DNA of 64,000 bases from an uncultured Tolumonas sp. (GCF_963556105.2 NZ_OY829944.1:1399501-1463500), one strand, 5' to 3'; shown: positions 46,194 through 55,272, counted from the stretch's first letter. Translations and numbers: made by a program. Notes: generated from the sequence alone by a model not told the origin.

Positions 46194-46268
46194 TAATGAT
46201 TAGTATGAATATAGAAATGAAATATAACGTTTCTTTATTACTGGTTAACCTCTAAGGCATTGTTTTGA

Positions 46269-46439
46269 TTAAATAAAATGTTCATCGAACTCTGCTATAT
46301 CAGGTTCATCCAGCAAAAGCATTGCACCATACATATTTAACAGGTCGGCAGAAATGATCGAAGCTTCCGGTGATAGGTAATAGATAGATTGGGTATCAGT
46401 CTGTTTATGATAGTACCGAGCATTCGACAGAGGGAAAGG
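46269..46439 (-). pseudogene. 5'-truncated chromosomal gene cut by the IS3 derivative
   Basis: The frame (…SIYYLSPEASIISADLLNMYGAMLLLDEPDIAEFDEHFI) looks protein-like, but its only upstream start is a TTG inside the IS end (46451), and the first ATG comes near residue 39. The original N-terminus was probably removed when the IS moved in. No family recognised. Confidence 0.4.
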
Positions 46440-46956
46440 TGTAGTGGTCAAGAGAATCTGGCCACAGTTTTGGAGTTTTTATCGTACAGCCGTTCTTCTG
46501 GAAACCCCAAGTCGCAAACAAAGGCGTTTCACAGAAAGACGAGAAGCATGTTTTCTTATGAATCGGAAGATTTCCGCCGTTCCTCGGATTGAAAGCGTTG
46601 CCACTTTTTTAGGATGTCATTTTCCTCTTCAAGTTCAGCGATCCGCTTTCTGAGCATTTTTAATTCATCTTGTTCTTTGAGCAGAGCATTGGGCTTAGAA
46701 GGTTTAGCCGTGGACTTCATCGGACCATATTTTCCATCACGAAATTCTTTACGCCAACGAGACAACATAAAAGGGTGAATGTCCAGAGCAGCAGCGACCT
46801 CCTTCACAGAGCGTTGACGTTCGAAACTCCATTGAACAGCTTTTAGTTTGAATTCGTCAGAGTACTTAAAAATACGTTTAGGGTTGATATAAGCAGGCAT
46901 TGATGACCTCAGTTTTAGTTATCAATGCGTGTCCGAAAAAGTGGGTGAAGTCCACA
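46440..46956 (-). mobile_element. Internally deleted IS3-family element (517 bp)
   Basis: Both outer ends seem kept (TGT at 46440 and, on the minus strand, TGTGGACTTCACCC from 46956), but nearly all of orfB is missing. The right end abuts a half attC, so the element marks the border between chromosome and integron array. Confidence 0.6.
46556..46900 (-). CDS. IS3-family transposase OrfA
   Basis: 114 residues: an HTH (FKLKAVQWSFERQRSVKEVAAALDIHPFMLSRWRKEF) and a leucine-zipper-like helix (EQDELKMLRKRIAELEEENDILKKW), the usual IS3 OrfA pattern. OrfB is reduced to about 30 codons in another frame (FIRKHASRLSVKRLCLRLGVSR, about 46465-46560) before a deletion. Alone, OrfA cannot transpose the element but may bind its ends. 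Confidence 0.85.
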   Translation of the reverse strand: MPAYINPKRIFKYSDEFKLKAVQWSFERQRSVKEVAAALDIHPFMLSRWRKEFRDGKYGPMKSTAKPSKPNALLKEQDELKMLRKRIAELEEENDILKKWQRFQSEERRKSSDS

Positions 46957-46980
46957 TCCGACATTAAATATTTGTTAGGC
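46957..46980. repeat. attC 0, half site
   Basis: Only the right half remains (tccgacattaaatatttg then GTTAGGC at 46974-46980). The left (crossover) half is replaced by the IS3 derivative, so the last cassette can no longer be excised by the normal route. Confidence 0.75.
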
Positions 46981-47360
46981 AAGCGCAAAAAATGAATGGG
47001 CTAGTCGTCTGAACAACCTAAAAAACTAACGCAAATTTCTCGTGTAACACACCGACGGCGTTGAATAAATGAGCAATGATGAATTCACGTCGAAATCAAA
47101 TTAGTGAGCGATGCTTGACCGTAAAACCCGCAGAGGCGAGGGGCCACACCGCTTATTGTGCTCTAAGGAACACACACAGACGGCACTGAAGGTCGCCGAA
47201 GACGTAACCAGTGCAGGCTTGATGTTGCCGAATGAACGTGAATTCATGTGTTACGCGAGGCAACCCACTCGCAGGAAGTGAGCCGTAAATAACTCAAGCC
47301 TCTCGTACTCACCGCTTGTAGGGCTCGAATTCAACACAGAAATTGGTTAAAAATAAACCG
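46981..47360. other. Non-coding cassette A (member of a shared element family)
   Basis: 380 bases with no credible gene. Bases 47204-47335 align with cassette B (49579-49711) at high identity, for example cgtaaccagtgcaggctt and cgtgaattcatgtgtt, and more weakly with cassette C (56388-56515). Shared pairing: cact/agtg with a 7-nt loop, then gtgag/ctcac closing a longer loop. It may be a structured RNA, a DNA element, or the remains of a common ancestor gene. Confidence 0.45.
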
Positions 47361-47418
47361 CCTAACTTTTACTTAAATGGCGGCACGAAGTGCCGTCCAA
47401 ATTTAAGTTTTTGTTATG
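47361..47418. repeat. attC 1
   Basis: Ends cctaac and gttatg; paired inner arms acttaaa/tttaagt; central stem cggcac capped by GAA. Confidence 0.92.
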
Positions 47419-47419
47419 T

Positions 47420-47971
47420 TTACCAGCGCATTGATATAGAAAGGCCTGCTTGATGTTTATCAATCCAAGGCGCAAGAGAGACACCGTCATTGAGGGGAGT
47501 AGTAAAAAAATAAGATGAAACAGAACCTATGGCAGCGCCAGCAATGACATCTTTCCAATAGTGTTTATCAGCCTCAACACGACCAACAGCAACTAAAGAT
47601 GCAAGTCCATATGCAGGTAGGCCAGCCTGCCACCCATATTTGATATATAAATTTGTGGCAGATGCAAAAGCAATGGAAGTGTGATTAGAAGGAAAACTAT
47701 CATTGCCTGAATGGTCGGGGCGCTCTTCGGTAATTAATGATTTACCAAGTAAACTAATAGCACCTGCGCTGCCGATGCTGAATGCTGATTCTTTAAGGCC
47801 CTTCATGTCTTTATCATAAGCTGGAAGCGCTAATGATGAAGCTGCGAGGGTGTATGCTGTATAGTCAGAAAAATGATCCCAGTCCGATTGATTTGATGCT
47901 GTCGCATTAAAGGAAACAATAACGGACGTTGCGGCGAGAAATACGAATTTTTTAGAGATATCCCTGTTCAT
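47420..47971 (-). CDS. PAP2-family phosphatase, exported
   Basis: 183 residues with a signal peptide (MNRDISKKFVFLAATSVIVSFNATAS). The three phosphatase motifs are present in order: ERPDHSGND (RP of motif 1), FPSNHTSIAFA (PSNH instead of the usual PSGH) and GRVEADKHYWKDVIAG (R…H…D). Such enzymes remove phosphate from lipids such as undecaprenyl pyrophosphate or from small esters at the periplasmic side. Only two bases separate its stop from the attC box, the usual fit of cassette genes. The PSNH change is a normal variant. Confidence 0.85.
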   Translation of the reverse strand: MNRDISKKFVFLAATSVIVSFNATASNQSDWDHFSDYTAYTLAASSLALPAYDKDMKGLKESAFSIGSAGAISLLGKSLITEERPDHSGNDSFPSNHTSIAFASATNLYIKYGWQAGLPAYGLASLVAVGRVEADKHYWKDVIAGAAIGSVSSYFFTTPLNDGVSLAPWIDKHQAGLSISMRW

Positions 47972-48053
47972 ACTTAGTCCCTAATAGCACAGATAAAGAC
48001 ACATTTTTACATAAAATCATTAAGCTATTCTTAAATCAGCGATAGCAGCAAAA

Positions 48054-48097
48054 ACATAACTTTTAATTAAACGGCGGCACGTAGTGCCGTCCAGTGA
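48054..48097. repeat. attC 2, left part (interrupted by IS110)
   Basis: acataac then ttttaattaaacgg and the cggcac-GTA-gtgccg stem, up to ccagtga; the site continues at 49308. Confidence 0.85.
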
Positions 48098-49307
48098 GAT
48101 CCTATGTTGTTGATCAAGCCGTTTTAGTTAAAAACGGGGATGAAAAACGATCTATTTTGAATTCTTCACCGCTTTGCCAGATAGCAAAAGCGATCCTGAT
48201 CAGTTTACGTGCTAACGCAATAACGGCGCCGGCATAAGGTAAACGTTCTCGAAATTTATCAAGTAAAGGCTTAAATAAACCACGGCCAGCAGCGGCTGCT
48301 GCATTGTAAAGTAATCGACGCGCTTCGGAAGGGCCTCGCTTACTAAGTCGGCGTTTACCTTGTTTTTTCCCAGAGTCAGCAAACTTCAAATCCATTCCTA
48401 AAAAACAAACTGCCTGATCACTGGAATGAAAGGGAACCCGGGAAAATAAACCAGCCAAATAAGCCGCAGTAAGAGGGCCAATACCGTAGATCCCACGCAT
48501 AGCCATCATTCGGTTGTAGTATTCATCACCTTGTTTCTTGCTGAGATGCAGGATCTGTTTTCCGATACTATCAATCAAACGTTGCATAGAAAGTAAGGCC
48601 GCAGCTAATTCAGTATCAACACCAGTCAAAGTTGATGTAGTCATCATCAGAGCATGCCTTATTTTAACTAAGGAGCTGCGACGCAGGAAAAGAGCATGAA
48701 TTTGTTCTTGTTCCTGACTCATGGGCAGCCACTCACGGAGGAGAGGTTGCTCCGCAGCCAAATAACGGGCAATGAGAAGAGCATCCCCGCGATCTGTTTT
48801 TGCCCGGCGACCGACTCCTTTGGCATAATAGTGTATGTCTTTGGGATTAAGCACATAGACTCGCATTCCGGCAGCAAAAGCGAGTTTGGCTAGCAGTAAA
48901 TGATAACGTCCCGTCACTTCCATACCGATAATGGAAGCTTTAGGAATTTGTTCTAACCATTCAGAAATGGCCTCGATGGAATTATCAATATGAAGATTGG
49001 AAGCGGAGCCATATTGATTAATATCAAGCCAGAGGCTGGACACATCAACGCCAAACAACACGAGATCAACTTGCATAAATCCCCCTGTATTGCTTAGATT
49101 GAACAAATCAGGGTGGCACATGTCTGACGTTAGCTTGCGAATAAATCGGCTTTACGAAGCCAGATCCCTCATAGACGTTCTCACATGTGATGGAGCATTT
49201 CTCAGTCAGTCTGTCCAGGCTAGTGGCAGATAGCGAGCAGAAGGCTCTCACCCTGATACCTTCCTCAAATAGAGTCTGATATCAGGGCTAAACATACAAG
49301 CAAAGCG
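48098..49307 (-). mobile_element. IS110/IS1111-attC-type insertion sequence, copy 1
   Basis: 1210 bp inserted between ccagtga and the remaining attC half. Identical to copy 2 at 59283-60492, in the same orientation and at the same attC position. The transposase stop is 16 bases from the left end, with about 230 bases beyond its start, typical of this group. Confidence 0.9.
48114..49076 (-). CDS. IS110-family (IS1111 group) transposase
   Basis: 320 residues from the ATG at 49076 (AGGGGG six bases upstream). The N-terminal DEDD domain shows an Asp in LVLFGVDVSS, the Glu in IGMEVTGRYH and KTDRGDALLIARYL. A C-terminal Transposase_20 domain follows (MRGIYGIGPLTAAYLAGL) with a late Ser-rich conserved part. 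IS110 enzymes move circular intermediates into specific sites; the IS1111-attC subgroup targets integron attC sites, exactly as seen here. Confidence 0.92.
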   Translation of the reverse strand: MQVDLVLFGVDVSSLWLDINQYGSASNLHIDNSIEAISEWLEQIPKASIIGMEVTGRYHLLLAKLAFAAGMRVYVLNPKDIHYYAKGVGRRAKTDRGDALLIARYLAAEQPLLREWLPMSQEQEQIHALFLRRSSLVKIRHALMMTTSTLTGVDTELAAALLSMQRLIDSIGKQILHLSKKQGDEYYNRMMAMRGIYGIGPLTAAYLAGLFSRVPFHSSDQAVCFLGMDLKFADSGKKQGKRRLSKRGPSEARRLLYNAAAAAGRGLFKPLLDKFRERLPYAGAVIALARKLIRIAFAIWQSGEEFKIDRFSSPFLTKTA

Positions 49308-49331
49308 AACGGGTTTGAATTAGTTGTTAGG
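49308..49331. repeat. attC 2, right part
   Basis: aacgggtttgaattagtt then gttagg; completes the site begun at 48054. Confidence 0.8.
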
Positions 49332-49735
49332 TATGAACAAAGAAAAGTCATTAATTAACAACAACAGAACTGGCTAATTGTGACCTCGGACTTTCAATTT
49401 TCACTGCGCCAGCTTTAAACAACCGCTCGGAATTACTCGCCGACAATATTGAATCAGCGAAATTTGCTGAATCATCGACTGACTTATTCAGTGAGCGGGA
49501 GTGGTTGCTAAAAACACAGCGCCCCGATGATGAGCCGCTCAGGTGTTACACACTGACAAAGCTGATGGTTGCCGACACGTAACCAGTGCAGGCTTTCAGT
49601 TTGCCGAATCAACGTGAATTCATGTGTTGCGCGAGGCAACCCATTCGCAGTTAGTGAGCCGCTAACACCACTGGACTCACGTAATTAGCCGCTTTAGGGC
49701 TTGAATTCACCGCCAACAATTAAGCCGTTTTTATT
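49332..49735. other. Non-coding cassette B (member of a shared element family)
   Basis: 404 bases without a credible gene. Bases 49579-49711 are the closest relative of the cassette A core, with the same two pairings (catt/agtg with a 7-nt loop; gtgag/ctcac) despite changes between them. Earlier parts of A and B also share short tagtgagcg-like pieces. Confidence 0.45.
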
Positions 49736-49793
49736 ACCTAACTTCAAATTGTGGGGAGGCTGAAAGCCGTCCCACACTAATTTTTTGTTATTT
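49736..49793. repeat. attC 3
   Basis: Ends acctaac and gttattt; central stem ggct capped by GAA. Confidence 0.9.
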
Positions 49794-50055
49794 TGCTATT
49801 CGTATGGAGCTGTGAAACAACTATCGGAGAACAATGCCAGCAATCCGATTTCACCTCTGCACTTTTCCATTTCACGGCGGCTTTGCGTGTAACGTAAGCA
49901 TTGAATATTAAGTATATTGAATGGTTACGGACAAGCGAAGCCGACTGTATCGAATACTAACTATAGTTACTAATACCAGATCAAAATTACCTGTTCTGAT
50001 GTTGTAACGATAGGTGATCATTCTAGGCGCTATATAATGAATAGCGGGTAAAAGG

Positions 50056-51447
50056 TCAGAGTTTCCCTGGGAGATCTCGTATCCGTATTAACCACTTGGC
50101 ACCAATATCTCCCTCTCCGCATTTATCTGCAAGGATTAGGTCTGTACCTTCGGTATAAATGGCCCTTGGCTCGAATCGATTACATTTACCACTTGGACTC
50201 TTGGGTGGCAGAACTCTCGCACTCCAGTCCAATTTGCCATTGCTTGCGTATCTTAGGATTAATCCACCCTCTGCAGACCAAGATTGCGCCGAAAATGAGT
50301 ATGCAATAAAGCCGTCATTAACAGCCTGAACCATCCACCATTTTGGTGGTTGAAGTGTCCTGATAACGCGCTCTTTCCAATCAATCAGGTAATGGCCGAA
50401 ATTGCCCCACCCACTGTTCTTAGCTTGATCAATAGCCTTTATCCACAATGCATGTGAGTTTTCCGAACCAAAGAGCAGATCTATATCTTTATCGGAATAC
50501 TTAACGCCTTGCTCGACAGTAGAAACTTTGGGTATTGCTGAGTTGTTCGCATCGAACAAAGGTGTATTACTTGTTATCTCCTTATCTAGTCTCAAGAGTT
50601 GTGGATAGTCACCTCTTGGTAGTTCAGGTGCAAGAATTCGATTTATGATCGCATTGCTTGCTGTCCGGCAATCTTGGCTCGGACCGCGTATTGGATCGAT
50701 ATTGAGTAGATCGGTTACAAATCCCACTGGTCGAAAAGTGCTTGTGTCAGATGTAGTTACCGTTGCCAACTGTTGGTTTTTTTCTCGGTCAGTTAGGGTC
50801 CAAGCGCCATATTTTCGGGCTGAAGACCACGTGCTGTAATGGCTTGGCGTTAATTCAAGTGCATATCTTGAGGTGGCTTTGTTCGAATAGGTAACTTTGA
50901 TGCAGGTATCTGGCAAAAATGGCAGCTCTGATTCGTGACCTTTCACATGAGATGGCAATTCAGTACAGCTAACATCCCCCTTTTTGCCAAGCTCCAGTCG
51001 AGCGTAGGACCCCTCCGCAACACCCGTTTCCCAATAACCGTCGCCCTGACTGTCCCCGAATGCTATGAAGCCTTTTGAGCTTTGATTTTTCCCTACTCGA
51101 ATTTCAACAAACTTTAGACCTCGCTCCGAAAGTAACAAAAGAACTGATTGGGTCCTAATAATCGTGGCTTCGTCAACAAAACTGTCAATGCGAAACCAGT
51201 GAGGAAAACTTGCAGTTTCTTTCTCGCAAACATTCCTGCTGGCTACCCTCCAATCTCGTTCTGCAAAATCACTACCGCCGCCTAAGTTTTTCCAATAGAC
51301 AACACCCCAAAATACCAATACGAGCAGAATTACCGCAACCTGTCCAGCGCCCTTTAGCTTCCGAAGTGGCAAAACAATTGAAGTAACCAACGCCAATAAA
51401 ACAAAGCTGTAAATCGCAATGAGAGGAAGTAAAAATATGTCGTACAT
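50056..51447 (-). CDS. Membrane-anchored protein of unknown function (cassette gene)
   Basis: 463 residues, large for a cassette gene. Two N-terminal membrane helices (about 5-27 and 36-52) leave a long, beta-rich domain outside, with paired cysteines (CEKE…, CTEL, DTCIK, DCRT, CNRF, DKCGEG) that could form disulfides if periplasmic. The C-terminal third (LILRYASNGKLDWSARVLPP…DLILADKCGEGDIGAKWLIRI) resembles a beta-propeller-like readout. I recognise no family. The 262 bases between its stop and attC 3 hold no gene that I can see. Confidence 0.65.
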   Translation of the reverse strand: MYDIFLLPLIAIYSFVLLALVTSIVLPLRKLKGAGQVAVILLVLVFWGVVYWKNLGGGSDFAERDWRVASRNVCEKETASFPHWFRIDSFVDEATIIRTQSVLLLLSERGLKFVEIRVGKNQSSKGFIAFGDSQGDGYWETGVAEGSYARLELGKKGDVSCTELPSHVKGHESELPFLPDTCIKVTYSNKATSRYALELTPSHYSTWSSARKYGAWTLTDREKNQQLATVTTSDTSTFRPVGFVTDLLNIDPIRGPSQDCRTASNAIINRILAPELPRGDYPQLLRLDKEITSNTPLFDANNSAIPKVSTVEQGVKYSDKDIDLLFGSENSHALWIKAIDQAKNSGWGNFGHYLIDWKERVIRTLQPPKWWMVQAVNDGFIAYSFSAQSWSAEGGLILRYASNGKLDWSARVLPPKSPSGKCNRFEPRAIYTEGTDLILADKCGEGDIGAKWLIRIRDLPGKL

Positions 51448-51548
51448 GATATCAATCTGTTTCTCAGAGGAACGCTTTTCAAAGCGATGTGTAAAATAAA
51501 GCTACTTAGAAAATAAACACGAATTTAAACTTTAATATTTCATAGCCA

Positions 51549-51624
51549 AATAACTATAAGCTAAACGGCGGCACGTAGTGCCGTCCAGTGAACGAAGTGA
51601 ACGGGTTTGAGCGCCTTGTTAGAC
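51549..51624. repeat. attC 4 (long form)
   Basis: 76 bases. It has the cggcac-GTA-gtgccg hairpin plus a second block (gtgaacgaagtgaac) before gttagac. It shows what attC 2 and attC 14 looked like before the IS110 insertions. Confidence 0.88.
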
Positions 51625-51642
51625 GCTCTTGCTTTTGGCTTG

Positions 51643-52071
51643 TCAGTTTGTGCGATTGAAAAATAGGGCAGGGCTGATTTTGAAACGATCGCATAATGCC
51701 TGAATGTGGTCTTTTGATAATTTTCGTGTACCACCGAGGATCATGGAGACCATGCTTTTGCCACCAATTTCATTTTTAAAATCGTCGGTTTTTAAATGGT
51801 ATTGATCCATGATAGTTCTCAATACCGCAGCACTGCTATCCAGCGCTGCCACCTTGCGATTGAACTCGGTAAATTCAGGGGCATTATTCTCCCAGCGTTC
51901 AATCGACGCAGAAAGTAACTCAATGAGTGGTTCGTAGAGATCGTATTCTTCAATCAGCTCCTCCATAAAGGAAAGAGCCTGTTCGTATTCTTCATTGTTG
52001 CTGATGTGAACAAGGAAACTGGCATTCGAAAACAATGACCGTGCCTGTTCTTTCACTTGTAAGAAGCTCAT
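51643..52071 (-). CDS. higA: HigA-type antitoxin
   Basis: 142 residues: a helical N-terminal half and a C-terminal helix-turn-helix (MVSMILGGTRKLSKDHIQALCDRFKISPALFF) as in HigA antitoxins. It overlaps the toxin gene by four bases, with toxin first, as in hig operons. It should bind HigB and repress the shared promoter. Confidence 0.85.
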   Translation of the reverse strand: MSFLQVKEQARSLFSNASFLVHISNNEEYEQALSFMEELIEEYDLYEPLIELLSASIERWENNAPEFTEFNRKVAALDSSAAVLRTIMDQYHLKTDDFKNEIGGKSMVSMILGGTRKLSKDHIQALCDRFKISPALFFNRTN

Positions 52072-52382
52072 TGTTCAGACTCCTTAGCGTATTTTTTGCA
52101 AAGTTTATCGTATTCAGCATGTGTCACGATGTGTTTAACGTACATGCGGTTATCTCGGAACTCAATGAAAGCGATCATGCGCAGGTTGTTACCCCCGATG
52201 TCGATCACCCACCATTTTTTCTTGTATTTGAAGTTATCAAGGCTGGGGAAAACGGCTTTTAATTCAAGTGGATCGTCAAAGTTACCGTTTCGCAGCACTT
52301 TATAAGCAGCTTCAATGGCGGTTGCATCGTTAGGATAAAGTTTAACCGCATCATTAAACGGCTTTCGGGAAATCACATGCAC
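52068..52382 (-). CDS. higB: HigB-family mRNA interferase toxin
   Basis: 104 residues of the HigB toxin family (RelE fold): FPSLDNFKYKKKWWVIDIGGNNLRMIAFIEFRDNRMYVKHIVTHAEYDKL, with the conserved basic and aromatic residues and the last HIVTHAEYD block. It cleaves mRNA at the ribosome. First gene of the pair, with its promoter in the about 75 bases upstream inside the cassette. Confidence 0.88.
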   Translation of the reverse strand: MHVISRKPFNDAVKLYPNDATAIEAAYKVLRNGNFDDPLELKAVFPSLDNFKYKKKWWVIDIGGNNLRMIAFIEFRDNRMYVKHIVTHAEYDKLCKKYAKESEQ

Positions 52383-52457
52383 AAGTAGACCTCATAAGTT
52401 CACTATACGTAAACTTTAGCAGTGATTTGTTGTGTTCACAAGTGGTGAATTGCTCTA

Positions 52458-52515
52458 GTCTAACTTCCAATTGTGGGGCGGTTGAAAACCGTCCCACACT
52501 AATTGTTTGTTAACT
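52458..52515. repeat. attC 5
   Basis: Ends gtctaac and gttaact; stem cggtt capped by GAA. Confidence 0.9.
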
Positions 52516-52795
52516 GGTAGTTGAGTTGAACTTGTTTATGGCACGACGGGATTTTGCGAACCACCGTCGTTGTTGATAAACATTTCTGTGTTCGGCCATA
52601 ACTTGAGTTCACAACAGGATTTACTATCTTCACGACTCAAATAATGCGCAAATTTTGAATTTATGGCTGAACTTGCTTTCGCTGAAATTAAATTCAACGC
52701 AAATCTTGCTGTGCCCAGAAGTGCAGGGCGCGGCATTGAAAGTTTCGACAAGCAGTCTACACCAGCGAAAAACAAAACACACAACCAACAAAACC
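52516..52795. other. Cassette without a convincing gene
   Basis: 280 bases. An 82-codon minus-strand frame and a 49-codon plus-strand frame (from 52662) overlap; neither has a good start signal or familiar composition. No clear match to the A/B/C element. Confidence 0.4.
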
Positions 52796-52855
52796 AGTTA
52801 ACTTCGGCTTAATTGGCGGCACGTAGTGCCGTCCAAATTTAAGTTTTTGTTATGT
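52796..52855. repeat. attC 6
   Basis: Ends agttaac and gttatgt; stem cggcac capped by GTA. Confidence 0.92.
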
Positions 52856-53079
52856 AATTGACTCAATCAGCAACAGTAATCAGCCTAAGGAGATACGAAT
52901 TGGACTGATTCTTGATGCAATATTGATATATGTTTTTAAATTAGCCTATATCCGACACTAATAAACTATCGCCAGACCAGTCATTGCGCGGCGTTGCGCT
53001 TCATTTTTACATTTCACTTTGCATCAAACAAAGATGCTGACAATCAGACATTGTACTGATCACAACAGAAGGAATGGGT

Positions 53080-53742
53080 ATGTTGATATCAGTAGAGAAT
53101 GATCTATGGCTCGCCATGTGGAAAAACAGCCAGACGGATTTTCATCAAGTTTTAGTGAACCAACAATTACAAGAGCACTGGCATGAGCTTGATATCCCTG
53201 CAAAGGGCAGAGTGTTAGTCCCTTTATGTGGGAAAAGTAACGATCTGATTTGGTTAGCCGCAGAAGGATTTCAAGTGATTGGGATAGAACTGAGCGCAAT
53301 CGCGGTGAAAGCCTTTTTTGTGGAAAATAACCTCAAACCAAAGAAAACCCGTGTTGGAAACTTCACTGTTTGGCGACATGGCCGGATCAGCATTTATTGT
53401 GGCGATATTTTTTTATTAAAAAACTCAAATCTGGGTTTGATCGATGCAATTTATGATCGAGCCGCACTCACGGCGCTGCCAGAAGAAATCAGAAAGTTAT
53501 ATGTCACCAAGTTAATGTCATTCATGCCGCTACTGAAACCCATGTTGCTCCTGACAACCGAAGATTCTGATCCACTGAGGAGCCAAGATTCACCAGCAAT
53601 GATAGATCAAGAGGTTGCTGATTTATATTCACCATATTTCGATATAGATGTTCGGTATGGCGATCAATATTCCGGCGAATTAGAAAAAGAAACCGTGAAT
53701 AAGGTTTATCAAATGACCAGCTTTACCGAGGTTACACAATAA
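53080..53742 (+). CDS. Thiopurine S-methyltransferase-family protein
   Basis: 220 residues from the ATG at 53080, placed by AAGGA six bases upstream (another ATG at 53074). TPMT fold: FHQVLVNQQLQEHW near the start, GRVLVPLCGKSNDLIWLAAEGFQVIGIELS for SAM binding, and IDAIYDRAALTALP. Bacterial TPMTs methylate thiols and also selenium or tellurium compounds. It reads opposite to most cassette genes, with 224 bases of its own leader, so it must have its own promoter. Confidence 0.9.
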   Translation: MLISVENDLWLAMWKNSQTDFHQVLVNQQLQEHWHELDIPAKGRVLVPLCGKSNDLIWLAAEGFQVIGIELSAIAVKAFFVENNLKPKKTRVGNFTVWRHGRISIYCGDIFLLKNSNLGLIDAIYDRAALTALPEEIRKLYVTKLMSFMPLLKPMLLLTTEDSDPLRSQDSPAMIDQEVADLYSPYFDIDVRYGDQYSGELEKETVNKVYQMTSFTEVTQ

Positions 53743-53753
53743 CTTCAGAAATT

Positions 53754-53813
53754 ACATAACTTCGACTTAAATGGCGGCACGTAGTGCCGTCCAATTTCAA
53801 GTTTTTGTTAAGC
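53754..53813. repeat. attC 7
   Basis: Ends acataac and gttaagc; stem cggcac capped by GTA. The right box supplies the TAA stop of the antitoxin gene. Confidence 0.92.
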
Positions 53814-54107
53814 TGTAAGCGAGGTAAGATTCAGCGGATGAACATTTGAAAGATTCAGTGTTTGACGAGCTTGCCATAATTCATAGTTATCTTGCATAGC
53901 AAGCCAGCTTTCAGGTGTACGACCTAGCACTTTAGATAACCGCAATGCCATTTCTGGTGTGACTGAACTTTGACCTTTCAGAATACGGCTCAATGTTGAT
54001 GCGGCAACGCCAAGGTGAGAGGCAAGATTGCGGCAACTGATGCCATATGGTTCTAAATAAATAGATTCAATAAACTCACCTGGGTGAGGGGGATTATACA
54101 TAGCCAT
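53808..54107 (-). CDS. higA: HigA/VapI-type antitoxin
   Basis: 99 residues: YNPPHPGEFIESIYLEPYGISCRNLASHLGVAASTLSRILKGQSSVTPEMALRLSKVLGRTPESWL, the standard addiction-module antidote HTH. The start overlaps the toxin stop by one base, and its stop codon lies in the attC 7 core (53808-53810), so the gene fills the cassette to its edge. Confidence 0.92.
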   Translation of the reverse strand: MAMYNPPHPGEFIESIYLEPYGISCRNLASHLGVAASTLSRILKGQSSVTPEMALRLSKVLGRTPESWLAMQDNYELWQARQTLNLSNVHPLNLTSLTA

Positions 54108-54385
54108 TAGTGGTAATCCTCATAGTTAAGGATGTACGCATTACCATCCTGAAACTCAAATGTGACTCGCCAGTTTCCATTAACTGATATCGACCAAGTG
54201 CCAGCTCGCTCTCCTTTTAGAGGATGAAGATCAAAGCCGGGAAGATCGACGTCATCAATGACCTTCGCCGTATCGATTGCAGCCAACTGCATTCTCAGTT
54301 TCTTTGAGTGTTTTGGCTGAATACCTGCGGTATTGCCATCTTCAAAGAATTGCCTGAGGCCTTTATGTTTGAATGATTTGATCAT
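54107..54385 (-). CDS. higB: HigB/RelE-family toxin
   Basis: 92 residues: MIKSFKHKGLRQFFEDGNTAGI…, HPLKGERAGTWSISVNGNWRVTFEF, DYH end, the classic plasmid-maintenance killer type of RelE fold. It cleaves mRNA on ribosomes. First gene of a higBA pair; 38 bases separate its start from attC 8. Confidence 0.92.
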   Translation of the reverse strand: MIKSFKHKGLRQFFEDGNTAGIQPKHSKKLRMQLAAIDTAKVIDDVDLPGFDLHPLKGERAGTWSISVNGNWRVTFEFQDGNAYILNYEDYH

Positions 54386-54422
54386 GAAGAAAGTGTAGCG
54401 TGTTGCGCAACAACTGACAAGA

Positions 54423-54482
54423 GCTTAACTTCGTTTTATGCGGTGGCACGAAGTGCCATCCGACATTAAAATTTTGTTAGCT
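54423..54482. repeat. attC 8
   Basis: Ends gcttaac and gttagct; stem ggcac capped by GAA. Its right half is the same type as half site attC 0. Confidence 0.9.
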
Positions 54483-54484
54483 AG

Positions 54485-55117
54485 TCATTTTCGAATGTAG
54501 TTTACTATGTCTAAAAACGACATAACTGAGGAATATAAAGGATAAATCAACAATGCAATACATGCTGTGCTGAATATATAAATTAATGGCATTATTGATT
54601 TATCTAGAATACTCTGTTTTTCTATTTTGAATCTAGAAATGTTCGCATATAACAGGCATGGTATGCCGAATAAAAATGACGAATATAAAAATATACCTAA
54701 ACCGGCATTATATTCATTGGTCTTCATGGCGAATGTCACAATCCCCAAGCAGAAAACCCACATGAATAAAAAAATCTTAGATGGTAGCTTTGCTATAAAT
54801 GACAACTTGTCTATTACAGCGTTAATAGTGTTTGCTGAGTTCGGGTATTTGTAGTAAGCAATAAGAGCTGAAGTCAAAAGAAAAACCAGAGGTGTTATTG
54901 CTGAGACGAATTTTTGTGTAATTAGATCTTCTAGATTAAACACCAATCCAAACCATTTTATAGATTTTATTTTTACTAAAATGGCTTGGGTATCTGGTTG
55001 TATGAAAATCAATGAAAAAATATAACCACAAACGAAAATTGATGTGCAAGTTATTGTCTTGATTATTTTTTTGTATTTCTTGTAAAACTGCCAGATGGCT
55101 GAAAGTATCAGGTACAT
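54485..55117 (-). CDS. Multi-pass membrane protein, unknown (cassette gene)
   Basis: 210 residues with about five hydrophobic segments (near 20-38, 66-88, 110-130, 138-158, 175-198). Very AT-rich compared with neighbours. No family recognised. Its stop codon is three bases from the attC 8 box. Confidence 0.6.
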   Translation of the reverse strand: MYLILSAIWQFYKKYKKIIKTITCTSIFVCGYIFSLIFIQPDTQAILVKIKSIKWFGLVFNLEDLITQKFVSAITPLVFLLTSALIAYYKYPNSANTINAVIDKLSFIAKLPSKIFLFMWVFCLGIVTFAMKTNEYNAGLGIFLYSSFLFGIPCLLYANISRFKIEKQSILDKSIMPLIYIFSTACIALLIYPLYSSVMSFLDIVNYIRK

Positions 55118-55204
55118 ATTTCGAATTGTGTAGTTATAGAAAGTTTGTATTGTAATGGATGGTTCTTGATTTTAAATGGTTTTTTTCATAGGACTACGTT
55201 GACT

Positions 55205-55260
55205 AGCTAACTTCGAATTATGGGGCCACGAAGTGGTCCCACATTAATTTTTTGTTAGAA
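55205..55260. repeat. attC 9
   Basis: Ends agctaac and gttagaa; stem ccac capped by GAA. Confidence 0.9.
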
Positions 55261-55272
55261 TAATTGCTTTGC

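Noticed and set aside
52536-52784. 82-codon minus-strand frame in cassette 52516-52795
   Set aside because: Composition is not protein-like, there is no start signal, and a plus-strand frame overlaps it. The cassette is better treated as lacking a clear gene.
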